DNA of 64,000 nucleotides from Massilia sp. Mn16-1_5 (GCF_004798585.1 NZ_PPXQ01000013.1:1-64000), one strand, 5' to 3'. Shown: positions 43,711-52,485, counted from the stretch's first letter. Program-made: numbers and translations. Notes: a model not told the origin generated them from the letters alone.

Positions 43711-45753
43711 ATGAACGTATTTTTTGAGGAATCGGGCGACTTCAAGGTCGGCACGGTCTTGTCGACGGCCGGCGAGGCCTATCAGGTTGAACTGTCGAGC
43801 GGTAAACGGTCCAAGGTCAAAACCAAGGATGTCTTGCTCCAGTTCGAAAAGCCGGCGCCGGAAGTGCTGCTGGAGGAAGCCAAGGGCATCGCCGCCGAAG
43901 TCGACCTCGACTTCCTGTGGGAAGTGGCCGGCCAGGAAGAATTCGGCTTTGCCGAACTGGGCGCCGAATATTTTGGTCACGCACCCTTGCCAGCGGAAGC
44001 GGCCGGCCTGGTGCTGGCCCTGCACAACGCCCCGATCTATTTCTACAAGAAGGGTCGCGGGCGCTACAAGGCCGCGCCCGAGCAATCGTTGCGCGCGGCC
44101 CAGGCCGGCATCGAAAAGAAGAAGCAGCAGGCGCTGATCCAGGCCGCCTATGTCGAGGAACTCAAGGCAGGCACGCTGCCGGCCGCGATGCAGCCGATCG
44201 TCTCCCAACTGCTCTTTAAACCGGACAAGAACACCATCGAATACAAGGCGCTGGAAGCGGCGGCCAACGAGCTGCAGACCACCGCGCCGCGGCTGATGCT
44301 GGCCACCAAGGGCATCGCCTCGCCTAAAGATTTGCACATGGGCCGTTTCCTGTTCGAGAACTTCCCGCGCGGCGCCGGCTTCCCGCAGGTGGCCGCACCA
44401 AACGCGCCGACCGCGCTGCCGACGGCCAAGGTCGCCGCCTTCTCGATCGACGACGTGACCACCACCGAGATCGACGATGCCTTCTCGGTCGAGCATCTGG
44501 ACGACGGCAATGTGCGCGTGGGTATCCACATCGCCGCACCGGGCCTGGCCATCAAGCCGGACGACGAGATCGACAAGATCGCGCGCAGCCGCATGTCGAC
44601 CGTGTATATGCCGGGTGACAAGATCACCATGCTGCCGGATGAGGTGGTGAATGCGTTTACGCTGGCCGAAGGCAATACCTGCCCGGCCTTGTCGCTGTAT
44701 GCGGTGTTGAACCCGGCCGACTGGTCGACGGTCTCGACCACGACGCGCGCCGAGCTGGTGCCGATCCAGAGCAACCTGCGCCACAACGATCTCGACGAGC
44801 TGGTCAACGAAGAGACGCTGGAAAATGGCGTGGGCGAGTACCCGCACAAGGCGGAACTGGCGCTGCTGTGGAAGTGGGCGCTCAAACTGGAAGCGGGCCG
44901 CATGGCCAAGCGTGAAGCCTTCGGTTTGAAGCCGGAGCAGGCGAACCGCGTCGACTTCAATTTCTATGTCGAAGACGACGTGGTCTCGATCGTGCGCCGC
45001 AAGCGCGGCGCGCCGCTGGATAAAATCGTCGCCGAACTCATGATTTTCGCGAACAGCACTTGGGGCAAGCTGCTGCACGATTCCGGCGTGCCGGGCATCT
45101 ACCGTTCGCAGGGCGCCGGCAGTGGCGCGGGCTGGGCGGCCAAGATGCAGGTGCGCATGGTCACGCACGCGGCCCCGCACCAGGGTCTCGGCGTCGATCA
45201 ATATGCCTGGAGCACCTCGCCGCTGCGCCGCTATACCGACCTGGTGAACCAGTGGCAGATCATCGCCTGCGCCGAACACGGCGTGACGGCGCCGCTGGTC
45301 GCCCCCTTCAAGCCGCGCGACGCGACCCTGTTCTCGATCGTTTCCGCTTTCGATGCGGCCTATGCCGCGTATAACGATTTCCAGCAGACCATGGAGCGCT
45401 ACTGGTGCCTGCGCTGGCTGGGCCAGGAAGGCGTGAAGCAGGCCGATGCCGTCGTATTGAAAGACGACGTGCTGCGCCTCTCCGATGTGCCGCTGGTAAT
45501 CCGCCTGGCCGGCATGCCGCAGGTGGCGCGCGGCGCGCAAGTGAAACTCGACATCGTGCGCTGGGACGAGGTCGACCTGTCGCTGGAAGCGAGATTGCTC
45601 GAAGTGGCGGCGGCGCCGAGCGAAGACATCGCCTTCGAAGAGGAAGAGGGCGAGGTGGCCGATACGGGCGAGGCCGCGGTCGAGGAAGTCGTCGAGGCCG
45701 AAGGCGCCGTCGCTGCGGTCAGCACCGACGACCCAGCCCCGGCTGCCGGTTGA
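43711..45753 (+). CDS. RNB-domain ribonuclease (RNase II-like)
   Basis: A 680-residue exoribonuclease. The RNB domain begins near residue 235. It has SIDDVTTTEIDDAFSV with the metal-binding aspartates, GIHIAAPGLAI, MPGDKITMLP and STSPLRRYTDLVNQ, all diagnostic. The N-terminal half is divergent from E. coli RNase II and has no clear cold-shock pair; the C-terminus has a weak S1-like tail and an acidic end (EEEEGEVADTGEAAVEEVVE). It probably degrades mRNA 3' to 5'. Its stop shares one base with the next start (TGATG). Confidence 0.9.
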   Translation: MNVFFEESGDFKVGTVLSTAGEAYQVELSSGKRSKVKTKDVLLQFEKPAPEVLLEEAKGIAAEVDLDFLWEVAGQEEFGFAELGAEYFGHAPLPAEAAGLVLALHNAPIYFYKKGRGRYKAAPEQSLRAAQAGIEKKKQQALIQAAYVEELKAGTLPAAMQPIVSQLLFKPDKNTIEYKALEAAANELQTTAPRLMLATKGIASPKDLHMGRFLFENFPRGAGFPQVAAPNAPTALPTAKVAAFSIDDVTTTEIDDAFSVEHLDDGNVRVGIHIAAPGLAIKPDDEIDKIARSRMSTVYMPGDKITMLPDEVVNAFTLAEGNTCPALSLYAVLNPADWSTVSTTTRAELVPIQSNLRHNDLDELVNEETLENGVGEYPHKAELALLWKWALKLEAGRMAKREAFGLKPEQANRVDFNFYVEDDVVSIVRRKRGAPLDKIVAELMIFANSTWGKLLHDSGVPGIYRSQGAGSGAGWAAKMQVRMVTHAAPHQGLGVDQYAWSTSPLRRYTDLVNQWQIIACAEHGVTAPLVAPFKPRDATLFSIVSAFDAAYAAYNDFQQTMERYWCLRWLGQEGVKQADAVVLKDDVLRLSDVPLVIRLAGMPQVARGAQVKLDIVRWDEVDLSLEARLLEVAAAPSEDIAFEEEEGEVADTGEAAVEEVVEAEGAVAAVSTDDPAPAAG

Positions 45754-46052
45754 TGGCGGCAGGTACTGAGGCCGGCGCGCGGTCGCGCCGCCGGCACCGC
45801 TCGCTGCGCGCGCTCGTGCTCGCCACGGCGGCGCTCATGCTGTTGTACTGGGGCGCATTCGGCTGGATGGTGTACCGGGCGCCGATGCCCTACGAAGCGA
45901 TCGACCTCGACCACGACGGCTCGGTCAGCTTCGACGAGGCCGAGTACGTCTCGTCCTTCGGCATGCGCACGATTTACCGGCAGGGCGAGAAGTGCGTCGA
46001 GTATTACGCGGAGAAGGATGGGCACGCGTTGAAACTCGTTTGCCCGAAATAA
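45753..46052 (+). CDS. small membrane protein with one EF-hand
   Basis: A 99-residue protein with a basic N-terminus, one membrane helix (residues about 20-41, ALVLATAALMLLYWGAFGWM), and a periplasmic tail. The tail contains a complete single EF-hand loop, DLDHDGSVSFDE, with D51, D53, D55, S57, S59 and E62 at the ligand positions, so it may bind calcium. Two cysteines follow. The start at 45753 overlaps the ribonuclease stop (TGATG). I do not recognise a named family; the function is unknown. Confidence 0.75.
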   Translation: MAAGTEAGARSRRRHRSLRALVLATAALMLLYWGAFGWMVYRAPMPYEAIDLDHDGSVSFDEAEYVSSFGMRTIYRQGEKCVEYYAEKDGHALKLVCPK

Positions 46053-46059
46053 GGACCGT

Positions 46060-46090
46060 TGGCGGTGGTGTCCACCCTACGTTACGCATC
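46060..46090. repeat. REP-like palindrome, copy 4 (degenerate)
   Basis: A weak GGTGG/CCACC palindrome is followed by CCACCCTACGTTACGCATC, a string shared (as its reverse complement) with the inner flank of copy 1. It lies between the EF-hand gene and the tonB-like gene. Confidence 0.7.
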
Positions 46091-46200
46091 TGCCAACAAT
46101 TTTTCTCAGGCGTTGCCACGCCGCCACCAAGCTCCCACAGCGCCGCTTCGCACGGTAGAATGCTTGGATTCCCAGATTCAACTGCCGTTCGGCCGCCCGC

Positions 46201-47082
46201 GTGAAGTACTCCCGAGAAAACCGCCCCCTGACGATTGCCCTGGCCGCCTCCGTGCTGGCCCACGCGGTCCTGCTCGCCATCCGTTTCGCGGCGCCCGATG
46301 CCTTGCGTTTCGAGCCGGCCGATCCGGGCCTGGAAGTCATCCTCGTCAACGCCAAGCACGCCAAGGCGCCAAGTAAAGCCGAGGCGCTGGCCCAGGCCAA
46401 CCTGGAAGGCGGCGGTACGCTTGACGCGGGACGCTCGAAATCGCCGCTGCCCGACCTGCGCAAGACGGAAAACGGCGACAGCATCAAGGCCCTGCAAAAG
46501 CGCATCGTCGAACTCGAGCAGCTGCAGCAGAACGTGCTGACCCGGGTGCAGAAGTCGGCCTTCGTCGCCGCGCCCGTTACCGACAAGGACAAGCCCGATC
46601 CGACCCGCACCGGCAACGACGACGTCGACACCGCCAAGCAGATCGCGCGCATGACGGCGGAAATCACGCAGACCATCGAGGACCAGAATAAACGCCCGAA
46701 GCGCACCCACATTTCGCCGAGCACGCGCCAGGTCGGCTATGCGCTGTACTACAAGGCGATGCAGAAGCAGGTGGAAGAGGTCGGCACGCTGAACTTCCCC
46801 CAGCAGAACGGCAAGAAGCTGTATGGCGAGCTGGTCATATCGATTCCCGTGTTCCAGGACGGCAGCCTGTACCAGAAGGAGGGCGGACCGCGCATCGAGC
46901 GCTCGTCCGGCAACCCGGCCCTGGACCGCGCCGCCCTGGACATCGTGCGTCGCGCCGCACCTTTCGGCGCCTTCCCGCAAAACATGCGCACGGCCGGCAA
47001 GGATGACCTGTGGATCGTGATCACCCGTTTTACTTTTACCCGCGAGGAAAAAGTGAAGGCCGAACTGCAGGAGCAGGCATGA
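46201..47082 (+). CDS. TonB-like energy transducer
   Basis: A 293-residue protein with an N-terminal membrane anchor (LTIALAASVLAHAVLLAIRF), a coiled region near residues 90-115 (KALQKRIVELEQLQQ), and a TonB C-terminal-type domain from about residue 195 (YGELVISIPVFQDGSLYQ; LDRAALDIVRRAAPFGAFP). It may couple inner-membrane proton force to an outer-membrane process, but no ExbBD is adjacent. GTG at 46201 is the start. It overlaps aroE by four bases. Confidence 0.82.
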   Translation: MKYSRENRPLTIALAASVLAHAVLLAIRFAAPDALRFEPADPGLEVILVNAKHAKAPSKAEALAQANLEGGGTLDAGRSKSPLPDLRKTENGDSIKALQKRIVELEQLQQNVLTRVQKSAFVAAPVTDKDKPDPTRTGNDDVDTAKQIARMTAEITQTIEDQNKRPKRTHISPSTRQVGYALYYKAMQKQVEEVGTLNFPQQNGKKLYGELVISIPVFQDGSLYQKEGGPRIERSSGNPALDRAALDIVRRAAPFGAFPQNMRTAGKDDLWIVITRFTFTREEKVKAELQEQA

Positions 47083-47894
47083 CAGACAAATACTGCGTGA
47101 TCGGCAATCCGATCGCGCACAGCAAATCGCCCCAGATCCACGCGGCCTTTGCCGCGCAGACCGGCCAGGACATGGAATACGAGCGCTGCCTGGCGCCGCT
47201 CGATGGATTCGCCGAGGTGGTCCGTACCCTGATCAAGCAGGGTTACAAGGGCGCGAATGTCACCGTGCCTTTTAAACTGGAAGCGGCGGCGATCGCCACC
47301 CGCCTGAGCGAGCGCGCACTTGCGGCCGGCGCCGTGAACACGCTGCAATTCATCGATGGCGAGATTGTCGGCGACAACACCGATGGCCCCGGCCTGGTGG
47401 CCGACATCGTGCGTAATGCCGGCGTGGCGCTGGCCAATCAACGCATCCTGATGCTGGGGGCGGGCGGCGCGGCACGCGGCGTGATGCTGCCCTTTATCGA
47501 AGAGAAGCCGGCAGCGATACTGGTGGCAAACCGCACCCGCGCCACGGCCGACAACCTGGTCGCCGCGTTCGCCGGCCACGATGTCGAGGTCGCTGCCTGC
47601 GGCTTCGACGAGATCGCAGGACCCTACGACATCGTCGTGAATGCGACCTCGAGCAGCCTGGCAGGCGATATGCCGCCGGTGCCGGCCTCGGCTTTTGCCA
47701 AAGGCACGCTGGCTTTGGATATGATGTACGGCAGCGCGCCGTCGCCCTTCATGCAGTTTGCGGCTGCGCACGGTGCCGAGACGCGCGACGGCCTCGGCAT
47801 GCTGGTCGAACAGGCCGCCGAGGCGTTCACGGTCTGGCGCGGCGTGCGGCCGGAAACGCGCGCACTCTTTACGATGCTTCTGAACCTAAAATAA
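47079..47894 (+). CDS. aroE: shikimate dehydrogenase
   Basis: A 271-residue NADPH enzyme. The shikimate site is GNPIAHSKSPQIHAAFA (residues 9-25), VTVPFK with catalytic K66, and NTDGPG with D102. The nucleotide site is GAGGAARGVMLPF, with NRTRATA. It reduces 3-dehydroshikimate. The start at 47079 overlaps the TonB-like stop by four bases, a typical tonB-aroE-mtgA run. Confidence 0.95.
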   Translation: MTDKYCVIGNPIAHSKSPQIHAAFAAQTGQDMEYERCLAPLDGFAEVVRTLIKQGYKGANVTVPFKLEAAAIATRLSERALAAGAVNTLQFIDGEIVGDNTDGPGLVADIVRNAGVALANQRILMLGAGGAARGVMLPFIEEKPAAILVANRTRATADNLVAAFAGHDVEVAACGFDEIAGPYDIVVNATSSSLAGDMPPVPASAFAKGTLALDMMYGSAPSPFMQFAAAHGAETRDGLGMLVEQAAEAFTVWRGVRPETRALFTMLLNLK

Positions 47895-47902
47895 ATATAA
47901 CG

Positions 47903-48628
47903 ATGGCAAAACGAGGTAATGGATCGGCGTCGGCCAAGGGCGGACGGCGCTGGATCAAGTGGATTTTCCTGGGCCCGATCCTGGCCGTCTTCCTGCTCCA
48001 GCTGTATTTCTTCATCCAGGTCTGCTGGTTCGCCTACTTCAATCCGAGCTCGACCAGTTTCATGCGTCAGCAACTGTCGGAGTTGCGCGAGAAGAACCCG
48101 AATGCCGAGCTGAAGCACCAGTGGGTGCCCTACGAGCGCATCTCGAACAACCTCAAACGCGCCGTGGTCGCCTCGGAAGACGCGAACTTCGCGGACCACC
48201 CGGGCGTCGACTTCGACGCGCTCGAAAAGGCGTATAACCGCAACAACCGCAAGCACAAGGTGGTCGGCGGCGGCTCGACCATCACCCAGCAGCTGGCCAA
48301 GAACCTGTTCCTGTCGGGCGACCGCAGCTACCTGCGCAAGGGGCAGGAGATGATCATCGCCTTCATGCTGGAAACGGTGATGAGCAAGCGGCGCATCCTG
48401 GAGGTCTACCTGAACGTGGTCGAGTTCGGCCGCGGCGTGTTCGGCGCCGAAGCGGCGTCGCGCTACTACTTCAAGGTTCCGGCTGCCAACCTGGCGCCCT
48501 TCCAGGCCGCGCGCCTGGCCGTGATGCTGCCCAATCCCCGCTATTACGACCGTCATCGCAGCACCAATTACCTGGTGAAACGCACGGTGCTGATCCAGCG
48601 CCGCATGGCTTCGGCCGAGTTGCCGTAG
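47903..48628 (+). CDS. mtgA: monofunctional peptidoglycan glycosyltransferase
   Basis: A 241-residue glycosyltransferase family 51 enzyme without a transpeptidase domain. One membrane helix (about residues 20-45) is followed by ASEDANFADHPGVD with catalytic E92, and by GGSTITQQLAKNLFLS and EVYLNVVEFGRGVFGAEAAS. It polymerises lipid II. It lies 8 bases after aroE. Confidence 0.95.
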   Translation: MAKRGNGSASAKGGRRWIKWIFLGPILAVFLLQLYFFIQVCWFAYFNPSSTSFMRQQLSELREKNPNAELKHQWVPYERISNNLKRAVVASEDANFADHPGVDFDALEKAYNRNNRKHKVVGGGSTITQQLAKNLFLSGDRSYLRKGQEMIIAFMLETVMSKRRILEVYLNVVEFGRGVFGAEAASRYYFKVPAANLAPFQAARLAVMLPNPRYYDRHRSTNYLVKRTVLIQRRMASAELP

Positions 48629-48739
48629 CCCGATCGTTGAAAAACGCCTTAATACGGGGCAAAACTGTTGTTTCGGGGTGGCCGGGCTCGGGGCTAACGG
48701 GTACACTTGCGTCAGTTTTGATTCCGGCCGAGAAAGCGC

Positions 48740-49714
48740 ATGATCAACGTATTTGTCCTACAAAATGGCCGACTGAACCAGGTGCCCATCGCCTCGCGCG
48801 CGGACCTGGAGAATGCCACGCCTGTCTGGGTCGATCTCACCGATCCGGATGACGACGAACGCGCGTGGGTCAAGACGATTTATGGCGTGACGCTGCCGGG
48901 CGAAGACGAGGTCTCGGACATCGAAGCCTCGGCCCGCTACTATGAAGCGGAGAATGGCGACCTGCACCTGCGCACCGACTTCCTGCTCGAGGAAGAGGAC
49001 GGTCCGTCGCGGGTGGTGACGGTTGCGTTCATCCTCTCGGGCAAGCGCCTGTTCTCGGTCCACTCGGACGATTTACCCGTGTTCCGCCTGGTGCGCATGC
49101 GCGCCCGTTCGCGTCCCGGCTCGATCGCCGACTACATGGACGTGCTGCTCGACCTCTACGCGACCGACGCCGAGTATTCGGCGGACGCCCTGGAGGGCAT
49201 CTACGAGAGCCTGGAAGAGGTCAGCCAGCGCGTGCTGCAAAAGGAATTCACCGACCAGGACGCGGCCGCCGCGCTGAATGCGATCGCCCACGAGGAAGAC
49301 TTGAACGGCCGCATCCGCCGCAACATGATGGACACCCGGCGTGCCGTCAGCTTCCTGATGCGCGGCCGATTGCTGAACTCGGAACAGTTCGACGAGGCGC
49401 GCCAGATCCTGCGCGACATCGAATCGCTGGACGGCCACACGTCTTTCCTCTTCGACAAGGTCAACTTCCTGATGGATGCGACCGTCGGTTTCATTAACAT
49501 CAACCAGAACAAGATCATCAAGATCTTCTCGGTGGCCTCGGTTGCCTTCCTGCCGCCGACGCTGATCGCTAGCATCTACGGCATGAACTTCCAGAAATGG
49601 TTCCCCGAGCTGACCTGGGATTACGGCTATCCGTTCGCGATCGGGCTGATGGTGGCGAGCGCGATTGCGCCGCTGTGGTACTTCCGCCGCCGTGGCTGGT
49701 TGAAGCTGGCGTAA
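48740..49714 (+). CDS. corA: CorA-type magnesium/cobalt channel
   Basis: A 324-residue protein. A large N-terminal cytosolic domain precedes two C-terminal helices; the first ends in the signature YGMNF (IASIYGMNFQ, about residue 280) that forms the pore entrance, and the short MPEL-type loop follows as FPELTWDYG. It is the main Mg2+ uptake channel in most bacteria. The last 14 bases of the gene with the following 12 are duplicated downstream (see repeats at 49701 and 49813). Confidence 0.95.
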   Translation: MINVFVLQNGRLNQVPIASRADLENATPVWVDLTDPDDDERAWVKTIYGVTLPGEDEVSDIEASARYYEAENGDLHLRTDFLLEEEDGPSRVVTVAFILSGKRLFSVHSDDLPVFRLVRMRARSRPGSIADYMDVLLDLYATDAEYSADALEGIYESLEEVSQRVLQKEFTDQDAAAALNAIAHEEDLNGRIRRNMMDTRRAVSFLMRGRLLNSEQFDEARQILRDIESLDGHTSFLFDKVNFLMDATVGFININQNKIIKIFSVASVAFLPPTLIASIYGMNFQKWFPELTWDYGYPFAIGLMVASAIAPLWYFRRRGWLKLA

Positions 49715-49726
49715 TAAAATTTCAGC
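49701..49726 (+). repeat. 26-bp direct repeat, left copy (corA tail)
   Basis: Begins TGAAGCTGGCG within the last corA codons, includes the stop codon and ends AAAATTTCAGC. It is identical to 49813-49838; the two copies are 112 bases apart, and the 86 bases between them hold a REP-like pair. Confidence 0.95.
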
Positions 49727-49812
49727 GAGTAGGGTGGGCGCTCCGAGCCCACCAGCAGCGTGCATTTCGTTAGCGCATCGTTTGGTGGGCACGGGGCGCC
49801 CACCCTACAGGC
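49727..49812. repeat. paired REP-like palindromes, copy 5
   Basis: TAGGGTGGGC...GCCCACC (about 49730-49753) and GGTGGGCAC...GCGCCCACCCTAC (about 49782-49808) form two outward-facing units of the repeat family, separated by GCGTGCATTTCGTTAGCGCA. The pair is flanked by exact copies of the corA 3' end, as if it had inserted with a duplication. Confidence 0.85.
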
Positions 49813-49838
49813 TGAAGCTGGCGTAATAAAATTTCAGC
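49813..49838 (+). repeat. 26-bp direct repeat, right copy (displaced corA tail)
   Basis: Exact copy of 49701-49726. It includes the former gene end but lies outside any gene. Its AT-rich portion also pairs with the end of the convergent gene at 49852-49863. Confidence 0.95.
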
Positions 49839-49863
49839 CAGGTGGTCCGTGTGAAATTTTATT
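49825..49863. terminator. AT-rich inverted repeat between convergent genes
   Basis: AATAAAATTTCA (49825-49836) pairs with TGAAATTTTATT (49852-49863), the latter covering the stop codon of the convergent secreted-protein gene. It could terminate one or both transcripts but lacks a GC-rich stem. Confidence 0.4.
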
Positions 49864-50341
49864 TCACCGCCACCGCAGCCACCGGTTCCCGGAAGCCTTC
49901 TCCCCCATCCTCGCAGCGCATCCGGCTGAGCACCTTGCCACGCCGCGAGACGATCACCCCATCTTCGAATTCCGGGCTGACGCCGTCGGCACCGCGCGCC
50001 ACCTTGCTGTAGACGGTATAGGTATAGGCACCGCGGCGGAAGGCGACGGTCGTTTCGCCGCCGCCGACCAGCGGCGCCGATTTCACGGTAAAGGCGGCGC
50101 CGGCCTGCTGGCCCGGATCGGGATAGCGCAATTCCACGCTGTCCGGCTTGCCGAAGCGGTAGCTCAGCATGCCACGGTCGCCGGCGGAGCGGCACAGCGA
50201 CACCAGTTTGCTGCCCACGTGGCAGGCGAACACGACGGGTTCATCGGGTGTGCACAGCGAGGCTGCCTGCACGGGCGCCACCGCGCAGCACGCTGCTGCG
50301 AGTACGCATTCAGATACCCAGGGCTTTCTTGATGCTTGCAA
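49859..50341 (-). CDS. secreted protein of unknown function
   Basis: A 160-residue protein with a signal peptide (SECVLAAACCAVAPVQAA, cleavage near residue 27), then a mature domain with four cysteines (two near the start, one near residue 50, one near residue 142) that could form two disulfides. It begins with TTG at 50341, inside the last 32 bases of the GH19 gene, supported by GGAG six bases upstream. This overlap suggests co-expression with the lytic enzyme. I do not recognise a family. Confidence 0.68.
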   Translation of the reverse strand: MQASRKPWVSECVLAAACCAVAPVQAASLCTPDEPVVFACHVGSKLVSLCRSAGDRGMLSYRFGKPDSVELRYPDPGQQAGAAFTVKSAPLVGGGETTVAFRRGAYTYTVYSKVARGADGVSPEFEDGVIVSRRGKVLSRMRCEDGGEGFREPVAAVAVK

Positions 50342-51116
50342 GGCGCGCTCCGCGATCGTCGAGTCCGTTCAAGCCGCCATTGATGGCGCGGGTCACTTGC
50401 TCAAGGTCATCCTGGTCGGCAAGCGGGTTTACTGTACGCGCATCCCAGTAATAGAAAGCCGATTCGATGGCGTATTTGAGTTCGCTCATGAGCAGGTCTG
50501 GGTCCGCCACGAAATCGCGTGGATCCAGGCTGTTGCGTGCGTTATGCGCCGCGGTGAAGGCGGCGTAGTTGTCCTTGCCGGTCAGCTGGATCAGGCCGCG
50601 CCCGCGGTAGCGAAAGCCGTCGCCCGATGCCTCGTCGCCATTGCCCAGGCGGTTCGCATACACGTAGGACAGCAGGCGCTCCGGGTTGCCGGCGTAGCTG
50701 TCCGCTTCCAGCCAGAGTTTTGGACGCAGGCGATCGGGCCGCCCCCCGGCGTCGAGGCGGCAGTCGTCGAGTGTACGGTCGTAGCGGGAAGGACCGCCGC
50801 GGCAACCGAAGATCTCGCGCATGCGCGGCGCCGAATAGCGGCCGTTTTCTTCCAGCGCGCGAAAGCTGCTTTCATGGCCGATCTGGGCCAGGAAGTGGGC
50901 CAGGCGCAGCGCCGTATTCACTTCGTAGCGGCGCGCACCATCGTTCAGGGCGTCGACGATACTTGCGTAATACTCGTCAGAATTGGCGTCGTCGGCCGCG
51001 CGCAGCAGGGCAGGCGTGAGCACCGGCGCCGCCTGCCCGGCCTGGGGCAGCGGCTGCTGCGAGCGCGGCACCCGCGAGCGGGACGCGCCGGGAGGAGATC
51101 GTCTCAGTCGTGCCAT
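50310..51116 (-). CDS. glycoside hydrolase family 19 (chitinase/endolysin-like)
   Basis: A 268-residue protein. The catalytic-site segment is RLAHFLAQIGHESSFRALEE with probable acid E82, and YRGRGLIQLTGKDNYAAF is the GH19 hallmark. Bacterial members of this length usually hydrolyse peptidoglycan or chitin; phage endolysins are close relatives. The N-terminus is basic and Pro/Arg-rich without a clear signal peptide. It lies 28 bases upstream of the end of the Nramp gene and overlaps the secreted-protein gene by 32 bases. Confidence 0.83.
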   Translation of the reverse strand: MARLRRSPPGASRSRVPRSQQPLPQAGQAAPVLTPALLRAADDANSDEYYASIVDALNDGARRYEVNTALRLAHFLAQIGHESSFRALEENGRYSAPRMREIFGCRGGPSRYDRTLDDCRLDAGGRPDRLRPKLWLEADSYAGNPERLLSYVYANRLGNGDEASGDGFRYRGRGLIQLTGKDNYAAFTAAHNARNSLDPRDFVADPDLLMSELKYAIESAFYYWDARTVNPLADQDDLEQVTRAINGGLNGLDDRGARLASIKKALGI

Positions 51117-51144
51117 GGTCAGCCCCTTCCTGGCTGAAAGCCGG

Positions 51145-52416
51145 CTAGAGCGTGGCGAACATCGCCACGACCGCCACCGTCATGATCGCCACGCCGCCCC
51201 AGCCGAGCACGAGGTGGCGCCGCGACAGCGTGTACTCACCCATGATCTTGCGGTTCTGCGCAAGCAGCATCATGATGGCCATCACCGGGACGGCGATCAC
51301 ACCATTGATCTGGGCCGACAGCATCAGCGCTTCGATGGGGTCGATCGGCGCATAGTCGAGCAGCATGCCGCCCAGTGTCGCCAGCGCGATGATCCCATAG
51401 AACTTTCTCGCTTCCTGCACCTTCAGTTCCAGCCCGTTACGCCAGCGGAAGCTTTCGGTGACGGCAAATGCGGCCGAGCCGGCCAGCACGGGCACGGCCA
51501 GCAGGCCGGTGCCGGCAATACCGAGCGCGAACAGCCAGAATGCGAAATCGCCCGCCACCGGGCGCAGCGCTTCGGCGGCCTGGGCCGAGGTCTGGATGTC
51601 GGTGACGCCGTGGGCGCCCAGCGTCACGGCCGCCGTCAGCATGATGAAAAAGGCGACCGCGTTCGAAAAACCCATGCCGATCATCGTGTCGGTCTTCATG
51701 CGTTTCAATTGTTCAGTCGCATCCGTGGAGCTGATACGCAGGGCGTGGGCCGTGTCGTCGGCGCGGATCTCCTCGACTTCCTGCGAGGCCTGCCAGAAGA
51801 ACAGATAGGGACTGATGGTGGTGCCGAAAATGGCCACGATCAGGGCAATCGATTCCTTGGTGAAGGAGAAATGCGGCAGCACCGTGCGCGCCGCCACCTC
51901 GCGCCAGGGAATGTCGATGGCAAAGCCGGTCGCCACATAGGCCAGCAAGCCCAGCGTCAGCCACTTCAGGACGCGCACGTAGCGGGTGTAGGGCAGGAAC
52001 AATTGCAGGGCCAGGCAGAGTAGGCCGAAGCCGAGCGAATACATGTGGGCCGAGCCGGCGCCCGCGACCAGGCGCGCCGCTTCTCCCATGGCAGCAATGT
52101 CGGCCGAAATATTGATCATGTTCGCGGCCAGGAGCAGCAGCACCAGCGTGTACAGCAGCCAGGCCGGATAGGTGCGCCGGATGTTGCCGGCCAGGCCGAG
52201 CCCGGTGACGCGGCCGATGCGCGCCGACACGGCCTGGATGCCGACCATGAAAGGGTAGGTCAGCACCAGGGTCCAGAGCGTATTGAAACCGAAGCGCGCG
52301 CCCGCCTGGGAATAGGTGGCGATGCCGGACGGATCGTCATCGGCGGCGCCGGAGATGAGGCCGGGGCCGAGGGCTTTGAGGGTGGCGTTGTCGGTGAGGC
52401 GTTGGAACAGTTTCAT
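51145..52416 (-). CDS. divergent Nramp-family metal transporter
   Basis: A 423-residue protein with about eleven membrane segments of the Nramp fold. The first-helix motif reads DDDPSGIAT instead of canonical DPGN, and the sixth-helix motif reads TISPYLFFWQASQE instead of AxxMPH, so both metal-binding motifs are changed. It should not be assumed to carry Mn2+ or Fe2+. The start at 52416 (MKLFQRLTDN) has GGAG about six bases upstream; a start at 52437 is less likely. Confidence 0.83.
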   Translation of the reverse strand: MKLFQRLTDNATLKALGPGLISGAADDDPSGIATYSQAGARFGFNTLWTLVLTYPFMVGIQAVSARIGRVTGLGLAGNIRRTYPAWLLYTLVLLLLAANMINISADIAAMGEAARLVAGAGSAHMYSLGFGLLCLALQLFLPYTRYVRVLKWLTLGLLAYVATGFAIDIPWREVAARTVLPHFSFTKESIALIVAIFGTTISPYLFFWQASQEVEEIRADDTAHALRISSTDATEQLKRMKTDTMIGMGFSNAVAFFIMLTAAVTLGAHGVTDIQTSAQAAEALRPVAGDFAFWLFALGIAGTGLLAVPVLAGSAAFAVTESFRWRNGLELKVQEARKFYGIIALATLGGMLLDYAPIDPIEALMLSAQINGVIAVPVMAIMMLLAQNRKIMGEYTLSRRHLVLGWGGVAIMTVAVVAMFATL

Positions 52417-52485
52417 ACGGCTCCTGTCGTCGGGCAACCCGGGCCCGCGCGAGCAGGGCTACGACAAGAGCGTGCAGTTGCGGCG

